NCBI GenBank assembly: GCA_002293505.1
Contig: DBDI01000021.1
Span: forward strand, 2,146-66,145
Reading direction: 5' to 3'
Length of the DNA: 64,000 nucleotides
Source: Alistipes sp. UBA936
Lineage (GTDB): Bacteria; Bacteroidota; Bacteroidia; Bacteroidales; Rikenellaceae
Below the pieces are notes generated by a model that saw only the letters and a list, made by a program, of their open reading frames with translations, made no database searches and had not been told where the DNA came from. The translations under genes were made by a program, and so were the position numbers. Position 1 is the first letter of the stretch. Every line of letters starts with the position of its first letter. Shown here piece by piece: positions 52,832 through 63,007 of this stretch.

Positions 52832-54547
52832 TTATTTAACCATTTCGAAGCGCAGCCACGCCACGTTAACGCCCGGTCGCGAGTCGAGCTTGAACTCGAA
52901 AGGAACCTCGCCCGCGTTGAACACAACCTCGCCTGCGTTACGCTTGGCCCACGTCTTGCCGTCGGTCGATTCGCACAGGATGAGGTTGTAGTTGCCGCTC
53001 TGGGTGACGTCGAGAGTGAATTTCAACCATTCTCCCTCTTCGGTCGAACCCACGTAGTAGCCGTTGCCGTCGGGGATGGGGCTGTCGGCCGGAATTGCGT
53101 AGATGTCCACCCCGTCGTTGCGATACGCCCGGCCGCGGTTGCCACCCTGCTCGCGCGGGTCGGAGGTGCGGTAGTTGGCCAGATCGAGGTCGTGGTAGGC
53201 GTAACCCTCGCGTCCAAGGTCGTAATCGGTGGCGAAGATTGTTTCGGCTATCGCACCGACCTTATGCTTTTTCCACGGCAGGGTCTCGGTCGTGGCCACC
53301 TGACGGAACATCGCGTCGATGTAGTCGCGGTGTAAGACGGTATTCTGTTGCTTGTAGTTCTCCGCCAAAGTTTGCAATGCCGCCCAAGCTTCGTCGGCTG
53401 TAGGCTTTGGGGCAAGTCCGGCCCAGTAGTCGAGGATCCGCAAGTAGCCCTCACCCGGGATGATCTCCATAGGAGTGGGAGTGCCGATGCGTTTATAGGT
53501 CCACCAACACCAGCCGATGTTGTTGCTTTCCAACAGCGAGATCGCGTCGGTGAACCACACGTTGGAGTTCTCGCCTGATTCGCTCATCCAAAGAGGTGCA
53601 CCCTGCTCGGTTCGGTTTTTCAGCGCTTCGGCCAGCGACTCGGGGTCGTTGCGATTCCAGTACTTGTGGAAGCTGATTGCAGTGTTGTCGTCCCAGTCGA
53701 GAGGGAAGATGCCGTTGTAGTTGTTGCCCCAACCGTTGCCCTCGATGACGACGAGGTGGTTCTTGTCTATTTCGCGAATCGCTCGGGTGACGTCCACAAG
53801 GAACTTCTTCAGGGGGCCGTTATCTGGCTCGTTCAGGCCGTTGCGGTCGGCCGGGTCGGTGAAACCCCAGTTGGGTTCGTTGATCACGTCGTAACCGCCG
53901 ATCCACTCCTCGTCCTTGTATCTCTCGGCAAGACGGCGCCACAGGGCGATGGCTTTTTCGACGTTGCGCTCGTCCTCCCAGAACTTAACCGGGGCGGCAT
54001 CCGAAATTGCAACGTCGTTGCCCTGACCACCGGGAGCTGCGTGGAGGTCGAGGAACAGGTATATCTTATTGGCGGCACACCATTCCAAGAGCTTGTCCGT
54101 AATTTCGAATCCCTCCGCGAGCCACGTTTGCTCGCCGGGGACGGGCTCCTGCTCGATCGGCAAGGTGAATATGTTGTAGTGCATTGGCATTCTCACGTGG
54201 TTGAAGCCCCACGAGGCCAGTGAGTCGATGTCGCGTTTCTGGATGCCGTTGCGCCACCAGGTACGGTAGAACTCGGCGGTGCGATCCTCGCCAACGAGCG
54301 CCACGAGGCTGTCGCGGAACTGAGTCTGGGTGCGGATGCCGCCCGTGAGCTGCAACATATAAGGCTCCTGTAATACCCAGCCTCCGAGGCCGAAGCCACG
54401 CAGCAGCACCTCGCCGCCGTTATTGACAATGCGATCGCCCTTGGCGCGCAGGAAATCTTTCTTCGGGGTGCAGCACCTGACGGCCGCGCCACCCACCAGC
54501 ACGATCGCGGCAAAGTAGATGGCAAAAAAGAGCAGTGACTTTTTCAT
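52832..54547 (-). CDS. GH5-family glycoside hydrolase with C-terminal CBM-like domain
   Basis: 571 residues. An N-terminal hydrophobic signal or anchor (about 3-24) precedes the GH5 (beta/alpha)8 barrel: RGFGLGGWVLQEPYM, WGFNHVRMPMHY, acid/base Glu in YDVINEPNWGF (about 222) and nucleophile Glu in WMSESGENS (about 323). The C-terminal ~140 residues (YAYHDLDLANYR to the end) fit a CBM6-like jelly roll. GH5 covers cellulases, mannanases and others; the substrate is not evident. Cys26-27 near the end of the signal might carry lipid, but the lipobox is poor. Confidence 0.85.
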   Translation of the reverse strand: MKKSLLFFAIYFAAIVLVGGAAVRCCTPKKDFLRAKGDRIVNNGGEVLLRGFGLGGWVLQEPYMLQLTGGIRTQTQFRDSLVALVGEDRTAEFYRTWWRNGIQKRDIDSLASWGFNHVRMPMHYNIFTLPIEQEPVPGEQTWLAEGFEITDKLLEWCAANKIYLFLDLHAAPGGQGNDVAISDAAPVKFWEDERNVEKAIALWRRLAERYKDEEWIGGYDVINEPNWGFTDPADRNGLNEPDNGPLKKFLVDVTRAIREIDKNHLVVIEGNGWGNNYNGIFPLDWDDNTAISFHKYWNRNDPESLAEALKNRTEQGAPLWMSESGENSNVWFTDAISLLESNNIGWCWWTYKRIGTPTPMEIIPGEGYLRILDYWAGLAPKPTADEAWAALQTLAENYKQQNTVLHRDYIDAMFRQVATTETLPWKKHKVGAIAETIFATDYDLGREGYAYHDLDLANYRTSDPREQGGNRGRAYRNDGVDIYAIPADSPIPDGNGYYVGSTEEGEWLKFTLDVTQSGNYNLILCESTDGKTWAKRNAGEVVFNAGEVPFEFKLDSRPGVNVAWLRFEMVK

Positions 54548-54574
54548 ATCGAACTCAAATTTTTCAAATCACCA

Positions 54575-54601
54575 CAAAGGTAGGAAAAGTTGTTATCTTT
54601 G
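54575..54601. promoter_or_regulatory. Compact divergent promoter: GH5 operon (-) and YqaA-type gene (+)
   Basis: CAAAGGTA (54575-54582, minus-strand TACCTTTG) and TATCTTTG (54594-54601) lie back to back 11 bp apart. Start codons are 27 nt (54547) and 9 nt (54611) away. Confidence 0.6.
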
Positions 54602-54610
54602 CGCCATCTT

Positions 54611-55105
54611 ATGGAAACTATTTTGCAGGCAGAGTGGTTGATGGACCTGGGGTACTGGGGTCTGCTGCTGGGGACGTTCATCGCTGGAACGTTCGTATCG
54701 TTGAGCTCCGACCTGCTCATCGTGGCGGTTCTGCTGGCCGGGGGCGACCCGTGGTTGTGTCTGATCGCGGCGACCGTCGGGTGCGGCACAGGGGTGTTGA
54801 CGACCTATCTGTTGGGATGGCTGGGTAAGTGGGAGTGGCTGGAGAGGTGGTTCAAGGTGAAGCACGAGACGCTCGAAAAGCAACGTTCAAAGGTGACGCG
54901 ATACGGCGTGTGGTGCGCGTTCTTCGCGTGGCTGCCCATTGTGGGCCAGGTGTTTATGATCACCCTGGGGTTCTACAAATCGCGCCCCCTGGTTACGGTT
55001 CTGTTGGCTTACGCGGGGTGCTTTTGCAGGTTTCTCGTGTGGGTGTTGCTCTACCGGCAGTATGGCCAGGCTTTTCTGGACTGGATCACTGCACATTTAA
55101 ATTAA
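54611..55105 (+). CDS. YqaA/DedA-type membrane protein
   Basis: 164 residues from ATG 54611, not the upstream TTG that lies in the promoter. About five membrane segments; [50 protein letters not shown] and the [24 protein letters not shown] block match the SNARE-associated/DedA-like YqaA family (FvP...e region). Members are linked to membrane lipid or undecaprenyl-phosphate recycling; the activity here is unknown. Confidence 0.82.
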   Translation: METILQAEWLMDLGYWGLLLGTFIAGTFVSLSSDLLIVAVLLAGGDPWLCLIAATVGCGTGVLTTYLLGWLGKWEWLERWFKVKHETLEKQRSKVTRYGVWCAFFAWLPIVGQVFMITLGFYKSRPLVTVLLAYAGCFCRFLVWVLLYRQYGQAFLDWITAHLN

Positions 55106-55138
55106 AGTTCATTTAACGTCGATTTGCGCCAAAATTGT

Positions 55139-55146
55139 TATTTTTG
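55139..55146 (+). promoter_or_regulatory. -7 element for the ilv operon
   Basis: TATTTTTG matches TAnnTTTG and ends 11 nt before the ilvD ATG. No clear -33. No attenuator or leader peptide is visible in the 52 bp upstream. Confidence 0.5.
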
Positions 55147-55157
55147 CGGCCATACTT

Positions 55158-56945
55158 ATGAACAAGTTACGTAGCAGCCTCTCGACCCAGGGGCGAAAAA
55201 TGGCCGGCGCAAGGGCGCTGTGGAGGGCAAACGGTATGCGCGACGAGCAATTCGGGCGACCGATCGTGGCTGTTGTGAATTCGTTCACGCAGTTCGTTCC
55301 GGGTCACGTCCACCTGCACGAAATCGGACAGCGGGTCAAGGGCTGGATCGAGCAGCAGGGGTGTTTCGCCGCCGAATTCAACACCATCGCCATCGACGAC
55401 GGCATTGCAATGGGCCACGAGGGAATGCTCTACTCGCTTCCGTCGCGGGAGGTGATCGCCGACAGTGTGGAGTATATGTGCCGCGCCCATGCGGTGGATG
55501 CAATGGTGTGCATTTCGAACTGCGACAAGATCACGCCCGGGATGCTGATGGCGGCGATGAGACTGAATATTCCGTGCGTTTTTGTATCCGGCGGGCCGAT
55601 GGAGGCCGGTCGGGTGGATGGACGCGATTACGACCTGATAGATATTATGGTCCGTGGGGCCGATCCGGCGGTGAGCGACGACGATCTGGCCCGACTGGAA
55701 CGTAGCGCCTGCCCGACTTGCGGCTCGTGCTCGGGGATGTTTACCGCCAATTCGATGAACTGCCTCACCGAGGCGTTGGGACTGGCGCTGCCCGGAAACG
55801 GAACACTATTGGCGTCGCACGCCGAACGGACGGAACTTTTCGAGCGGGCGGCCAAGCTGATAGTCCGCAATGCAGAGAGATACTACTTCGAGGAGGATGA
55901 GAGCGTTCTGCCGTTGTCGATCGCCACGAGGGCTGCTTTCCTGAACGCAATGTCGTTGGATATCGCTATGGGCGGTTCTTCGAATACCGTGTTGCACCTG
56001 TTGGCTGTGGCTCGCGAGGCGGGAGTGGACTTCACGATGAGCGATATCGACGCCTTGTCACGCCGCGTGCCGGTGCTGTGCAAGGTTGCGCCAAATAGCC
56101 ATTACCACATTCAGGATGTACACCGCGCCGGGGGTGTGGTTGGGATCCTCGGCGAGCTGGCTAAGGCCGGGCTGTTGGATACTTCGGTCGGCAGGGTCGA
56201 CGCGCCTTCGCTGGCCGAGACGATAGTCGCTCACGACGCAAAGGACTATCTGGCCGCTCCGGCGGGCCGGTTCGATATTACCCTCTCCTCGCAAAGCACC
56301 TACTACCCCGAGGCCGATACGGATCGCACGGGCGGGTGTATTCGCGACGTGGAGCACGCATACTCGCGCGATGGCGGGCTGGCGGTGCTGTTCGGCAACA
56401 TCGCCGAGAACGGCTGCATAGTCAAGACCGCGGGGGTGGATGCCTCGATCCTGAAATTTACGGGTACGGCGCGAGTGTTCGACTGTCAGGAGGCCGCGGC
56501 GGAAGGGATTCTCGGCGGACGGGTTCAGGCGGGCGATGTGGTGGTTATTCGCTACGAGGGTCCGCGGGGAGGGCCCGGGATGCAGGAGATGCTCTACCCC
56601 ACCTCGTACCTTAAAAGTATGCACTTGGACAAGGAGTGTGCCCTGCTGACCGACGGACGGTTCTCGGGCGGCACGAGCGGATTGTCAATCGGCCACGTCT
56701 CTCCTGAGGCGGCTGCGGGCGGTGCGATCGCGTTGCTGCGGGATGGCGACCGGATAGAGATAGATATCCCGAATCGTACTATAAACGCCGCTTTGACGTT
56801 TGAAGAACTGGCCGAGCGACGGGCGAAAACCACCCTCGGGCCGGTGAGGGACAGAACTGTAAGTAAATCGCTCCAAGCGTACGCGCAGATGGTCTCGTCG
56901 GCCGATTTGGGCGCCGTGAGAATGATAGAAAATTATGGAAAATAG
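55158..56945 (+). CDS. ilvD: Dihydroxy-acid dehydratase
   Basis: 595 residues, normal length. Iron-sulfur ligands are in [10 protein letters not shown] (about 118-127) and [19 protein letters not shown] (about 185-203); [20 protein letters not shown] is near the C-terminus. It dehydrates 2,3-dihydroxy-isovalerate and -methylvalerate in valine and isoleucine synthesis. First gene of ilvD-ilvB-ilvN-ilvC-dinB; overlaps ilvB by 11 nt. Confidence 0.97.
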   Translation: MNKLRSSLSTQGRKMAGARALWRANGMRDEQFGRPIVAVVNSFTQFVPGHVHLHEIGQRVKGWIEQQGCFAAEFNTIAIDDGIAMGHEGMLYSLPSREVIADSVEYMCRAHAVDAMVCISNCDKITPGMLMAAMRLNIPCVFVSGGPMEAGRVDGRDYDLIDIMVRGADPAVSDDDLARLERSACPTCGSCSGMFTANSMNCLTEALGLALPGNGTLLASHAERTELFERAAKLIVRNAERYYFEEDESVLPLSIATRAAFLNAMSLDIAMGGSSNTVLHLLAVAREAGVDFTMSDIDALSRRVPVLCKVAPNSHYHIQDVHRAGGVVGILGELAKAGLLDTSVGRVDAPSLAETIVAHDAKDYLAAPAGRFDITLSSQSTYYPEADTDRTGGCIRDVEHAYSRDGGLAVLFGNIAENGCIVKTAGVDASILKFTGTARVFDCQEAAAEGILGGRVQAGDVVVIRYEGPRGGPGMQEMLYPTSYLKSMHLDKECALLTDGRFSGGTSGLSIGHVSPEAAAGGAIALLRDGDRIEIDIPNRTINAALTFEELAERRAKTTLGPVRDRTVSKSLQAYAQMVSSADLGAVRMIENYGK

Positions 56946-58644
56946 GAAAATATCGGGGGCCGAGGCGCTGCTGTTCTCCCTGCGGGAAGAGGGCATCGAA
57001 ACCGTTTTCGGCTACCCGGGCGGCACCATTATGCCGCTCTACGACGCACTATATGTACACTCGGACAAGATCCGCCATATCCTAACCCGCCACGAACAGG
57101 GAGCGGTGCACGCCGCCGAAGGGTTCGCGCGCGCTTCAGGTGACGTTGGGGTTTGTCTGGCAACCTCGGGCCCGGGAGCTACGAACTTCCTCACCGGAAT
57201 TGCCGATGCGATGATCGATTCGATACCGATCGTATGCATCACGGCTCAGGTGCCCGCCGCGGTACTGGGGACGGACTTCTTTCAGGAGGCCGATATGATC
57301 TCGATGACCTCGCCCATCACCAAGTGGAACTATCAGGTGACCAGCGCCGAGCAGATTCCCGACGCCATAGCCAAGGCGTTCTACATCGCTCGTAGTGGTC
57401 GGCCCGGCCCGGTTGTGGTGGATGTTACCAAGAACGCGTTCGTAGAGATGCTGGACGGATTCAGCTATCGGAAGTGCTCTTGTATAGGTAGCAGCTACGA
57501 CCCGACGCCGACGCCCGACCGGAAGACCATTGAACGTGCGGTCGAGTTGTTGGACGGGGCTGAGAGACCGCTGATTATTTTCGGCCACGGGGTGTTGATC
57601 TCCGGCGCCGAAAAACCCCTGATAGAACTCTCCGAGAAAGCGCACATCCCGTTGGCGTCCACAGTGCTGGGGCTTTCGGCCGTTCCGACGGATCACCCTA
57701 ATTACGTGGGGATGGTGGGTATGCACGGCAACGCGGCCCCGAATTGGCTGACGCGCCACGCCGACGTTATTCTGGCAGTCGGGATGCGGTTCAGCGACCG
57801 TGTGACCGGCAACGTGAAGGAGTACGCAAAGAAGGCCAAGATCATACATATAGATATAGACCGCTCCGAGTTGGGACGGATCATCTCTCCCGAGGTAGCC
57901 ATCCACGGCGATGCGAAAAGGGTGCTGGAGCAGTTCGCGGCCGGCATCGGACGGCACGACCACAGCGAGTGGTTCGAGACCGCCGTCGCACAACGGCAGA
58001 TGGAGTACGACCACGTGATCTGCCACGACCTTCACCCACAGAAGGAGCGCGTGACGATGGGCGAGGTGATCGAGGCGGTGTCGGTGGCTACGGGCGGTGA
58101 GGCGATGATCGTTACTGATGTGGGTCAGCACCAGATGGAGGCGGCACGCTACTCGCGCTTCACCCGTCCGCGGTCGTTGATCACTTCCGGCGGGCTGGGA
58201 ACGATGGGATTCGGGCTTCCGGCGGCCGTCGGGGCAAAGTTGGCGCTTCCGGATCGCGATGTGGTGCTTTTCGTGGGCGACGGCGGGCTGCAGATGACCA
58301 TTCAGGAACTCGGCACGGTGATGGAATGGGGCGTTGGGGTTAAGATCGTGCTGCTGAACAACAGCTTCCTGGGGATGGTGCGCCAGTGGCAACAACTCTT
58401 CTTCGAGCGGCGCTACTCATCCACCCCGATGACAAACCCCGACTTCCAGAAGATCGCCGAGGCGTACGGAATCGCCCACCGACAGGTCATTCTGCGCGAA
58501 GACCTCGCCGGAGCAGTGGCCGAGATGCTCGCCACGCCGGGGGCCTACTTCCTCGAAGTGAAGGTAGACGAAGAGGATTGCGTCTTCCCGATGATCCCGG
58601 GCGGCGCAAACCTCGAAGAAATTATGTTTAACCCGGGAATGTAA
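56935..58644 (+). CDS. ilvB: Acetolactate synthase large subunit
   Basis: 569 residues. [21 protein letters not shown] (about 20-40), the TPP-activating Glu in [29 protein letters not shown], and the C-terminal [39 protein letters not shown] (TPP/Mg GDG..NN) are all intact. It condenses two pyruvates or pyruvate and 2-oxobutyrate. Upstream overlap 11 nt, ilvN 10 nt downstream. Confidence 0.97.
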   Translation: MENRKISGAEALLFSLREEGIETVFGYPGGTIMPLYDALYVHSDKIRHILTRHEQGAVHAAEGFARASGDVGVCLATSGPGATNFLTGIADAMIDSIPIVCITAQVPAAVLGTDFFQEADMISMTSPITKWNYQVTSAEQIPDAIAKAFYIARSGRPGPVVVDVTKNAFVEMLDGFSYRKCSCIGSSYDPTPTPDRKTIERAVELLDGAERPLIIFGHGVLISGAEKPLIELSEKAHIPLASTVLGLSAVPTDHPNYVGMVGMHGNAAPNWLTRHADVILAVGMRFSDRVTGNVKEYAKKAKIIHIDIDRSELGRIISPEVAIHGDAKRVLEQFAAGIGRHDHSEWFETAVAQRQMEYDHVICHDLHPQKERVTMGEVIEAVSVATGGEAMIVTDVGQHQMEAARYSRFTRPRSLITSGGLGTMGFGLPAAVGAKLALPDRDVVLFVGDGGLQMTIQELGTVMEWGVGVKIVLLNNSFLGMVRQWQQLFFERRYSSTPMTNPDFQKIAEAYGIAHRQVILREDLAGAVAEMLATPGAYFLEVKVDEEDCVFPMIPGGANLEEIMFNPGM

Positions 58645-58654
58645 TACGCGCGCT

Positions 58655-58906
58655 ATGGAAACCAATCAGACAAAGGAGTACGTTTTTTCGATCCTCACCG
58701 AGAACCACCCGGGGATTCTCCACCGCATTGCGTCGGTGTTTCTGCGCCGCAAAGTCAACATCGAGACGCTCAACGTCACAGCCTCGGCCCAGGAAGGCTT
58801 CAGCCGATTCATCATCGTAGTGCTGATCGAGGACGCCGTGGCCCAGACCATCACCCGCCAGATCCAAAAGATCGTCGGCGTGGTTTGTGTGAACAGCAAT
58901 AACTAA
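58655..58906 (+). CDS. ilvN: Acetolactate synthase small (regulatory) subunit, short form
   Basis: 83 residues, only one ACT domain: VFSILTENHPGILHRIASVFLRRKVNIETLNVTAS (about 10-44) with the Asn-His-Pro-Gly turn. Most IlvN/IlvH proteins are about 160-185 residues with a second C-terminal domain; this is closer to IlvM size. It should bind IlvB and may or may not confer valine feedback. No frame break is seen after it. Confidence 0.88.
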   Translation: METNQTKEYVFSILTENHPGILHRIASVFLRRKVNIETLNVTASAQEGFSRFIIVVLIEDAVAQTITRQIQKIVGVVCVNSNN

Positions 58907-58927
58907 TTTAGACAGAATCATAGAACT

Positions 58928-59980
58928 ATGGCAAAAATGAATTTTGGGGGTGTGGAAGAGAACGTCGTGACGCGCGACGAGTTCCCCTTGAGTAAGGCAC
59001 TCGAAGTGCTTGGTGGCGAGACAATCGCAGTGATCGGTTACGGCGTCCAGGGGCCCGGTCAGTCGCTCAATATGCGCGACAACGGGTTCAACGTGATCGT
59101 TGGTCAGCGTAAGAACTCTCCTTCGTGGGAGCGTGCTGTGGCCGACGGTTGGGTTCCGGGTAAGGATTTGTTCGAGATCGAGGAGGCGTTGGAACGCGGT
59201 ACTATTATACAGTACTTGCTTTCGGATGCGGGCCAGATCGCCGTTTGGCCGACTGTTAAGAAGTACCTGACGGCCGGTAAGGCTTTATACTTCTCGCACG
59301 GCTTCGGCATCACCTACGCCGATCGTACGGGCATCGTCGCCCCGAAAGATGTGGACGTTATTCTGGTCGCTCCGAAGGGCTCGGGAACTTCTCTTCGTCG
59401 TTTGTTTTTGGACGGCAAAGGGCTCAACTCCAGCTACGCAATTCATCAGGATGCCACGGGTCGCGCTTTCGAACGCGTTGTGGCTCTGGGGATTGCAGTC
59501 GGTAGCGGTTACCTGTTTGAAACCACGTTTAAGAAGGAGGTCTTCTCCGACCTGACCGGTGAACGCGGCACGCTGATGGGTGCGATTCAGGGTATCTTCG
59601 CGGCACAGTACGAGGTGCTGCGCGAGAACGGCCACAGCCCCTCGGAGGCGTTCAACGAAACTGTCGAAGAGCTGACCCAGAGCCTGATGCCGCTCGTGGC
59701 CGAGAACGGGATGGATTGGATGTACGCAAACTGCTCGACAACGGCTCAACGCGGTGCGCTGGACTGGTGGGAACCGTTCAAGGAGGCTACGCTGCCCGTT
59801 TTCAAGAAGTTGTATCGCGAGGTCGCTTCGGGCGAAGAAGCCCAACGCTCAATCGACTCGAACAGCAAGGCGGACTATCGTGCGGGTCTCGAAAAGGAGC
59901 TCAAAGCACTGCGCGACAGCGAAATGTGGCAGACCGGAGCGGTCGTTCGCTCGCTCAGACCGGAACGCAACAAGAAGTAA
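58928..59980 (+). CDS. ilvC: Ketol-acid reductoisomerase
   Basis: 350 residues, class I length. NADP-binding GYGVQGPGQSLN (about 38-49, family usually GYGSQGRAQ), cofactor loop QRKNSPSW, YFSHGFGITY, APKGSGTSLRRLF, and the metal-site region DLTGERGTLMGAIQG. It catalyses alkyl migration and reduction of acetolactate. Its TAA overlaps the next ATG by one base (TAATG). Confidence 0.96.
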   Translation: MAKMNFGGVEENVVTRDEFPLSKALEVLGGETIAVIGYGVQGPGQSLNMRDNGFNVIVGQRKNSPSWERAVADGWVPGKDLFEIEEALERGTIIQYLLSDAGQIAVWPTVKKYLTAGKALYFSHGFGITYADRTGIVAPKDVDVILVAPKGSGTSLRRLFLDGKGLNSSYAIHQDATGRAFERVVALGIAVGSGYLFETTFKKEVFSDLTGERGTLMGAIQGIFAAQYEVLRENGHSPSEAFNETVEELTQSLMPLVAENGMDWMYANCSTTAQRGALDWWEPFKEATLPVFKKLYREVASGEEAQRSIDSNSKADYRAGLEKELKALRDSEMWQTGAVVRSLRPERNKK

Positions 59981-60471
59981 TGATAGCGGAATTCATTCCC
60001 GTCGTGGAGGGCGTTCGCGCGCTTGTGGGCGATTGGGAGGCGAGACTGGCAGGGCTCGACGAGGCGGCAATCACCCAGAGGCGCAACACTCAGGGCCGCA
60101 GCGTGAAGCAGATAGTGGGCCATATGGCCGACTCGGCGTCGAACAACCTGCACAGGATCGTTCATCTGCAATACGGCTCCGATCCGCTGGTGTTTCCGAA
60201 CTACTCCTCCGATGGTAATAACGACCGCTGGATCGCGGTTCAGAATTTCCAGGATGAGGACTGGGGTCTGCTCGTCGGGCTATGGAAGTACACCAACCTG
60301 CATATCGCCTGGGTGATGGAGAACATCGACCCGGCGAAGCTCGACAGGCGCTGGATCGCCGCACCCGCGACACCTGGCTCGCCGGCCGAGGAGGTTACTC
60401 TGCGGGAGATGGTGACGGACTATATACGCCATCTGAAACTACATCTCGACCAGATCGAGGAACTGATATGA
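59980..60471 (+). CDS. DinB-superfamily protein
   Basis: 163 residues from ATG 59980. Four-helix DinB pattern with candidate metal-binding His: VKQIVGHMADSASNNLHR (about 41-58), LWKYTNLHIAWVM (about 99-111) and a late DYIRHLKLHLDQIEEL (about 147-162). The positions of three His match metal-binding DinB proteins such as DUF1572 and YfiT types. It is coupled to ilvC by TAATG; the link to branched-chain synthesis may be only positional. Confidence 0.82.
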   Translation: MIAEFIPVVEGVRALVGDWEARLAGLDEAAITQRRNTQGRSVKQIVGHMADSASNNLHRIVHLQYGSDPLVFPNYSSDGNNDRWIAVQNFQDEDWGLLVGLWKYTNLHIAWVMENIDPAKLDRRWIAAPATPGSPAEEVTLREMVTDYIRHLKLHLDQIEELI

Positions 60472-60473
60472 GA

Positions 60474-60503
60474 AGAGCCGCCCCTCGGGGCGGCTCTCTT
60501 TTT
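60474..60503 (+). terminator. Rho-independent terminator of the ilv operon
   Basis: An 11-bp stem AGAGCCGCCCC / GGGGCGGCTCT with a very short loop is followed by CTTTTT, starting 3 nt after the dinB-like stop. Confidence 0.9.
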
Positions 60504-60545
60504 GCAGACAGCAGGATTGCGGCCCGGCAAGATTCAGTGGCCGTG

Positions 60546-61127
60546 TCAGAACTGCACCACCGGAGCGACTTCCGCACCCTCGGCGGCCTCGAAGTAACCG
60601 CGGGCCGTGAAGCCGAACAGGCCGGCGAAGATGTTACCCGGGAAACGGCGCAGAGAAGTGTTGAACGTCTGAACCGACTCGTTGAAGCGCTGACGCTCGA
60701 CCGTGATGCGGTTCTCGGTGCCCTCCAGTTGGGCTTGCAGCTCGAGGAAATTCTGGTTGGCCTTCAGGTCGGGATAGCTCTCGGCAACGGCCAACAAGCG
60801 ACCCAGAGCAGACGAAAGCTCGCCCTGAGCGGAGTTGAACTGCGCGATCGCCTCGGGAGTGAGGTTGTTCGGGTCGACGGTCACCTGCGTTGCGCGCGCC
60901 CGAGCCGCAATTACCCCTTCAAGCGTCGACGACTCGTGCTCGGCATAACCCTTGACCGTGTTCACGAGGTTCGGGATCAGGTCGGCACGGCGTTGATATT
61001 GGTTCTCGACTTGCGCCCAAGCCTGTTTTACGGTCTCCTCCTTGTTGACAAATCCGTTGTAGGACGTCACGCCCCAGAGCGCCAAAAGCGCCAAAATTAC
61101 GATAATTACGATCCAGCCTTTTTTCAT
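60546..61127 (-). CDS. LemA family membrane protein
   Basis: 193 residues. One N-terminal membrane helix (about 4-24), then the LemA helical domain: YNGFVNKEETVKQAWAQVENQYQRRADLIPNLVNTVKGYAEHE (about 23-65), NFLELQAQLEGTENRITVERQRFNESVQTFN. Known only as a conserved envelope protein. It is 23 nt downstream of the TPM-domain gene. Confidence 0.92.
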   Translation of the reverse strand: MKKGWIVIIVILALLALWGVTSYNGFVNKEETVKQAWAQVENQYQRRADLIPNLVNTVKGYAEHESSTLEGVIAARARATQVTVDPNNLTPEAIAQFNSAQGELSSALGRLLAVAESYPDLKANQNFLELQAQLEGTENRITVERQRFNESVQTFNTSLRRFPGNIFAGLFGFTARGYFEAAEGAEVAPVVQF

Positions 61128-61150
61128 AATCTTTTTTATGTTTTAAGTTC

Positions 61151-61912
61151 TTAGAAACCAGTTCTTGCGCCTCCGCCACCCGAGCGACCACCGCCAAATC
61201 CTCCTCCGAATCCACCCCCGCCGAATCCGCCGCCTCCGAAACTTCCTCCTCCGCGACCCAAACTGCCCAGCAGACTGCCGAGGATGAATCCACCCATCCC
61301 GCTGCCGAAGCTATCGGAGCCCCTGTCTCCACCGCCTTTTTTGTTGTGGTGCGCCGCCAAAATGAGCAACAAAACCAACGCACCTATAAATAATAGTGCA
61401 CCCACGGCAAGCGGCCCGGTGAGATCCTCCTTGTAATCCATCAGTGCGCCCAGTTCTTCCTTGTTGTCCATCAGTACGTTATACACTGCCGTTACGCCCG
61501 CCAACACCCCACCGTCCCAGTCGCCCGCCACGAGCGATTTGACCATATACACGGTTTGGATGCGTTTACATAGCGCATCGGGCAGAACTCCTTCAAGGCC
61601 GTAGCCCGTCTCGAACTGAATGTCGCGCTGCTGCCGCACAATACTGATAACAAGGCCATTGTCACGCCCTTTCTCCCCCACCCCGAGTTCGTTCAGCTGG
61701 CGATGGGCGAACATATCGAGCTGGTCCTCGGGCACCGAATCCAAGACCAAGACCGCGACCTGGGCGATGTGGCGGTCGCTTAGTTCGGTGCACAGGCGGT
61801 TGATTTGCGCTTCGGTTTGCGGCGAAAGGATGCCGTCCGGATTGCTCACCCACTGCGCCGCGGCAGGCAAAGCGAACAACAGAAACGCGAGTGTGAAAAG
61901 TTGTCGTATCAT
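61151..61912 (-). CDS. TPM-domain (YgcG-like) protein
   Basis: 253 residues from ATG 61912, where a signal peptide ending ALPAAAQ begins. TPM domain with WVSNPDGILSPQTEAQINRLCTEL...VLDSVPEDQLDMFAHRQLNELGVGEKGRDNGLVI, one membrane helix (about 180-200, LAVGALLFIGALVLLLILAA) and a Gly/Ser-rich C-terminus. Often paired with LemA, as here. It contains no catalytic motif. Confidence 0.9.
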   Translation of the reverse strand: MIRQLFTLAFLLFALPAAAQWVSNPDGILSPQTEAQINRLCTELSDRHIAQVAVLVLDSVPEDQLDMFAHRQLNELGVGEKGRDNGLVISIVRQQRDIQFETGYGLEGVLPDALCKRIQTVYMVKSLVAGDWDGGVLAGVTAVYNVLMDNKEELGALMDYKEDLTGPLAVGALLFIGALVLLLILAAHHNKKGGGDRGSDSFGSGMGGFILGSLLGSLGRGGGSFGGGGFGGGGFGGGFGGGRSGGGGARTGF

Positions 61913-61920
61913 ACAGAGTA

Positions 61921-61928
61921 CAAAGGTA
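61921..61928 (-). promoter_or_regulatory. -7 element for the TPM-lemA operon
   Basis: CAAAGGTA on the plus strand is minus-strand TACCTTTG, 8 nt before ATG 61912. Confidence 0.55.
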
Positions 61929-62007
61929 TAAAATAATGCGCGCAATAGCAATCTATAAGCAATAACTATACTGCGGGGTAAACCATAAGAAAATAGTATG
62001 CCGGCTA

Positions 62008-62037
62008 TTGTATATTAAAGAAAAGTTCGTATCTTTG
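62008..62037 (+). promoter_or_regulatory. Promoter of the rpsL-rpsG-fusA operon
   Basis: -33 TTG (62008-62010) and -7 TATCTTTG (62030-62037) with 19-bp spacing, the best-formed Bacteroidota promoter in the window. An AT-rich region upstream contains an inverted repeat AATAG...CTATT near 61992-62009. The leader before rpsL is about 40 nt. Confidence 0.8.
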
Positions 62038-62080
62038 CAGCCCGAAATTGAGTATAAATATAGCATAAAACCATAGCAAA

Positions 62081-62458
<378 letters not shown>

Positions 62459-62517
62459 GCCGGAACGCCGCCGGCGATTAGAAATAAACGCTTAACAACG
62501 TAATATTTTAAAACATA

Positions 62518-62994
62518 ATGAGAAAAGCTAAGCCTAAAAAGCGAATTCTGCTTCCGGATCCCAAGTTTTCCGACACCTCCGTTACGAGGTTTGTGAACAA
62601 CCTGATGCTGGATGGTAAGAAGAGTATCGCCTACACCATTTTCTACGATGCGTTGGATATGGTCGGCGAGAAGATGAAAGACGCGGACAAGGCTCCTCTG
62701 GAGGTCTTCAAGCAGGCGTTGGAAAACATCACACCACAGGTCGAGGTTAAGTCTCGCCGTGTGGGTGGTGCAACGTTTCAGGTGCCGATGGAGGTACGTC
62801 CCGAGAGAAAAGTCTCCATTTCGATGAAGAATATGGTCCTGTACTCGCGCAAGCGTGCAGGGAAGTCGATGGCCGAAAAGCTCGCCGCCGAAATCCTGGC
62901 CGCCTACAATGGCGAAGGTGCCGCCTTCAAACGCAAAGAAGAGATGCACCGTATGGCCGACGCCAACAAGGCATTCGCACACTTCAGATTTTAA
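62518..62994 (+). CDS. rpsG: 30S ribosomal protein S7
   Basis: 158 residues, [46 protein letters not shown] is diagnostic. Normal length, no break. It binds the 16S 3' domain and can autoregulate the operon in other bacteria. 59 nt downstream of rpsL. Confidence 0.98.
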   Translation: MRKAKPKKRILLPDPKFSDTSVTRFVNNLMLDGKKSIAYTIFYDALDMVGEKMKDADKAPLEVFKQALENITPQVEVKSRRVGGATFQVPMEVRPERKVSISMKNMVLYSRKRAGKSMAEKLAAEILAAYNGEGAAFKRKEEMHRMADANKAFAHFRF

Positions 62995-63007
62995 GAGGCA
63001 CCGGACT

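Noticed and set aside
47443..54547. Polysaccharide utilisation locus
   Set aside because: No susC/susD pair or linked regulator is present near the GH genes.
57136..58395. 419-codon open frame opposite ilvB
   Set aside because: In-phase antisense shadow of a well-supported gene.
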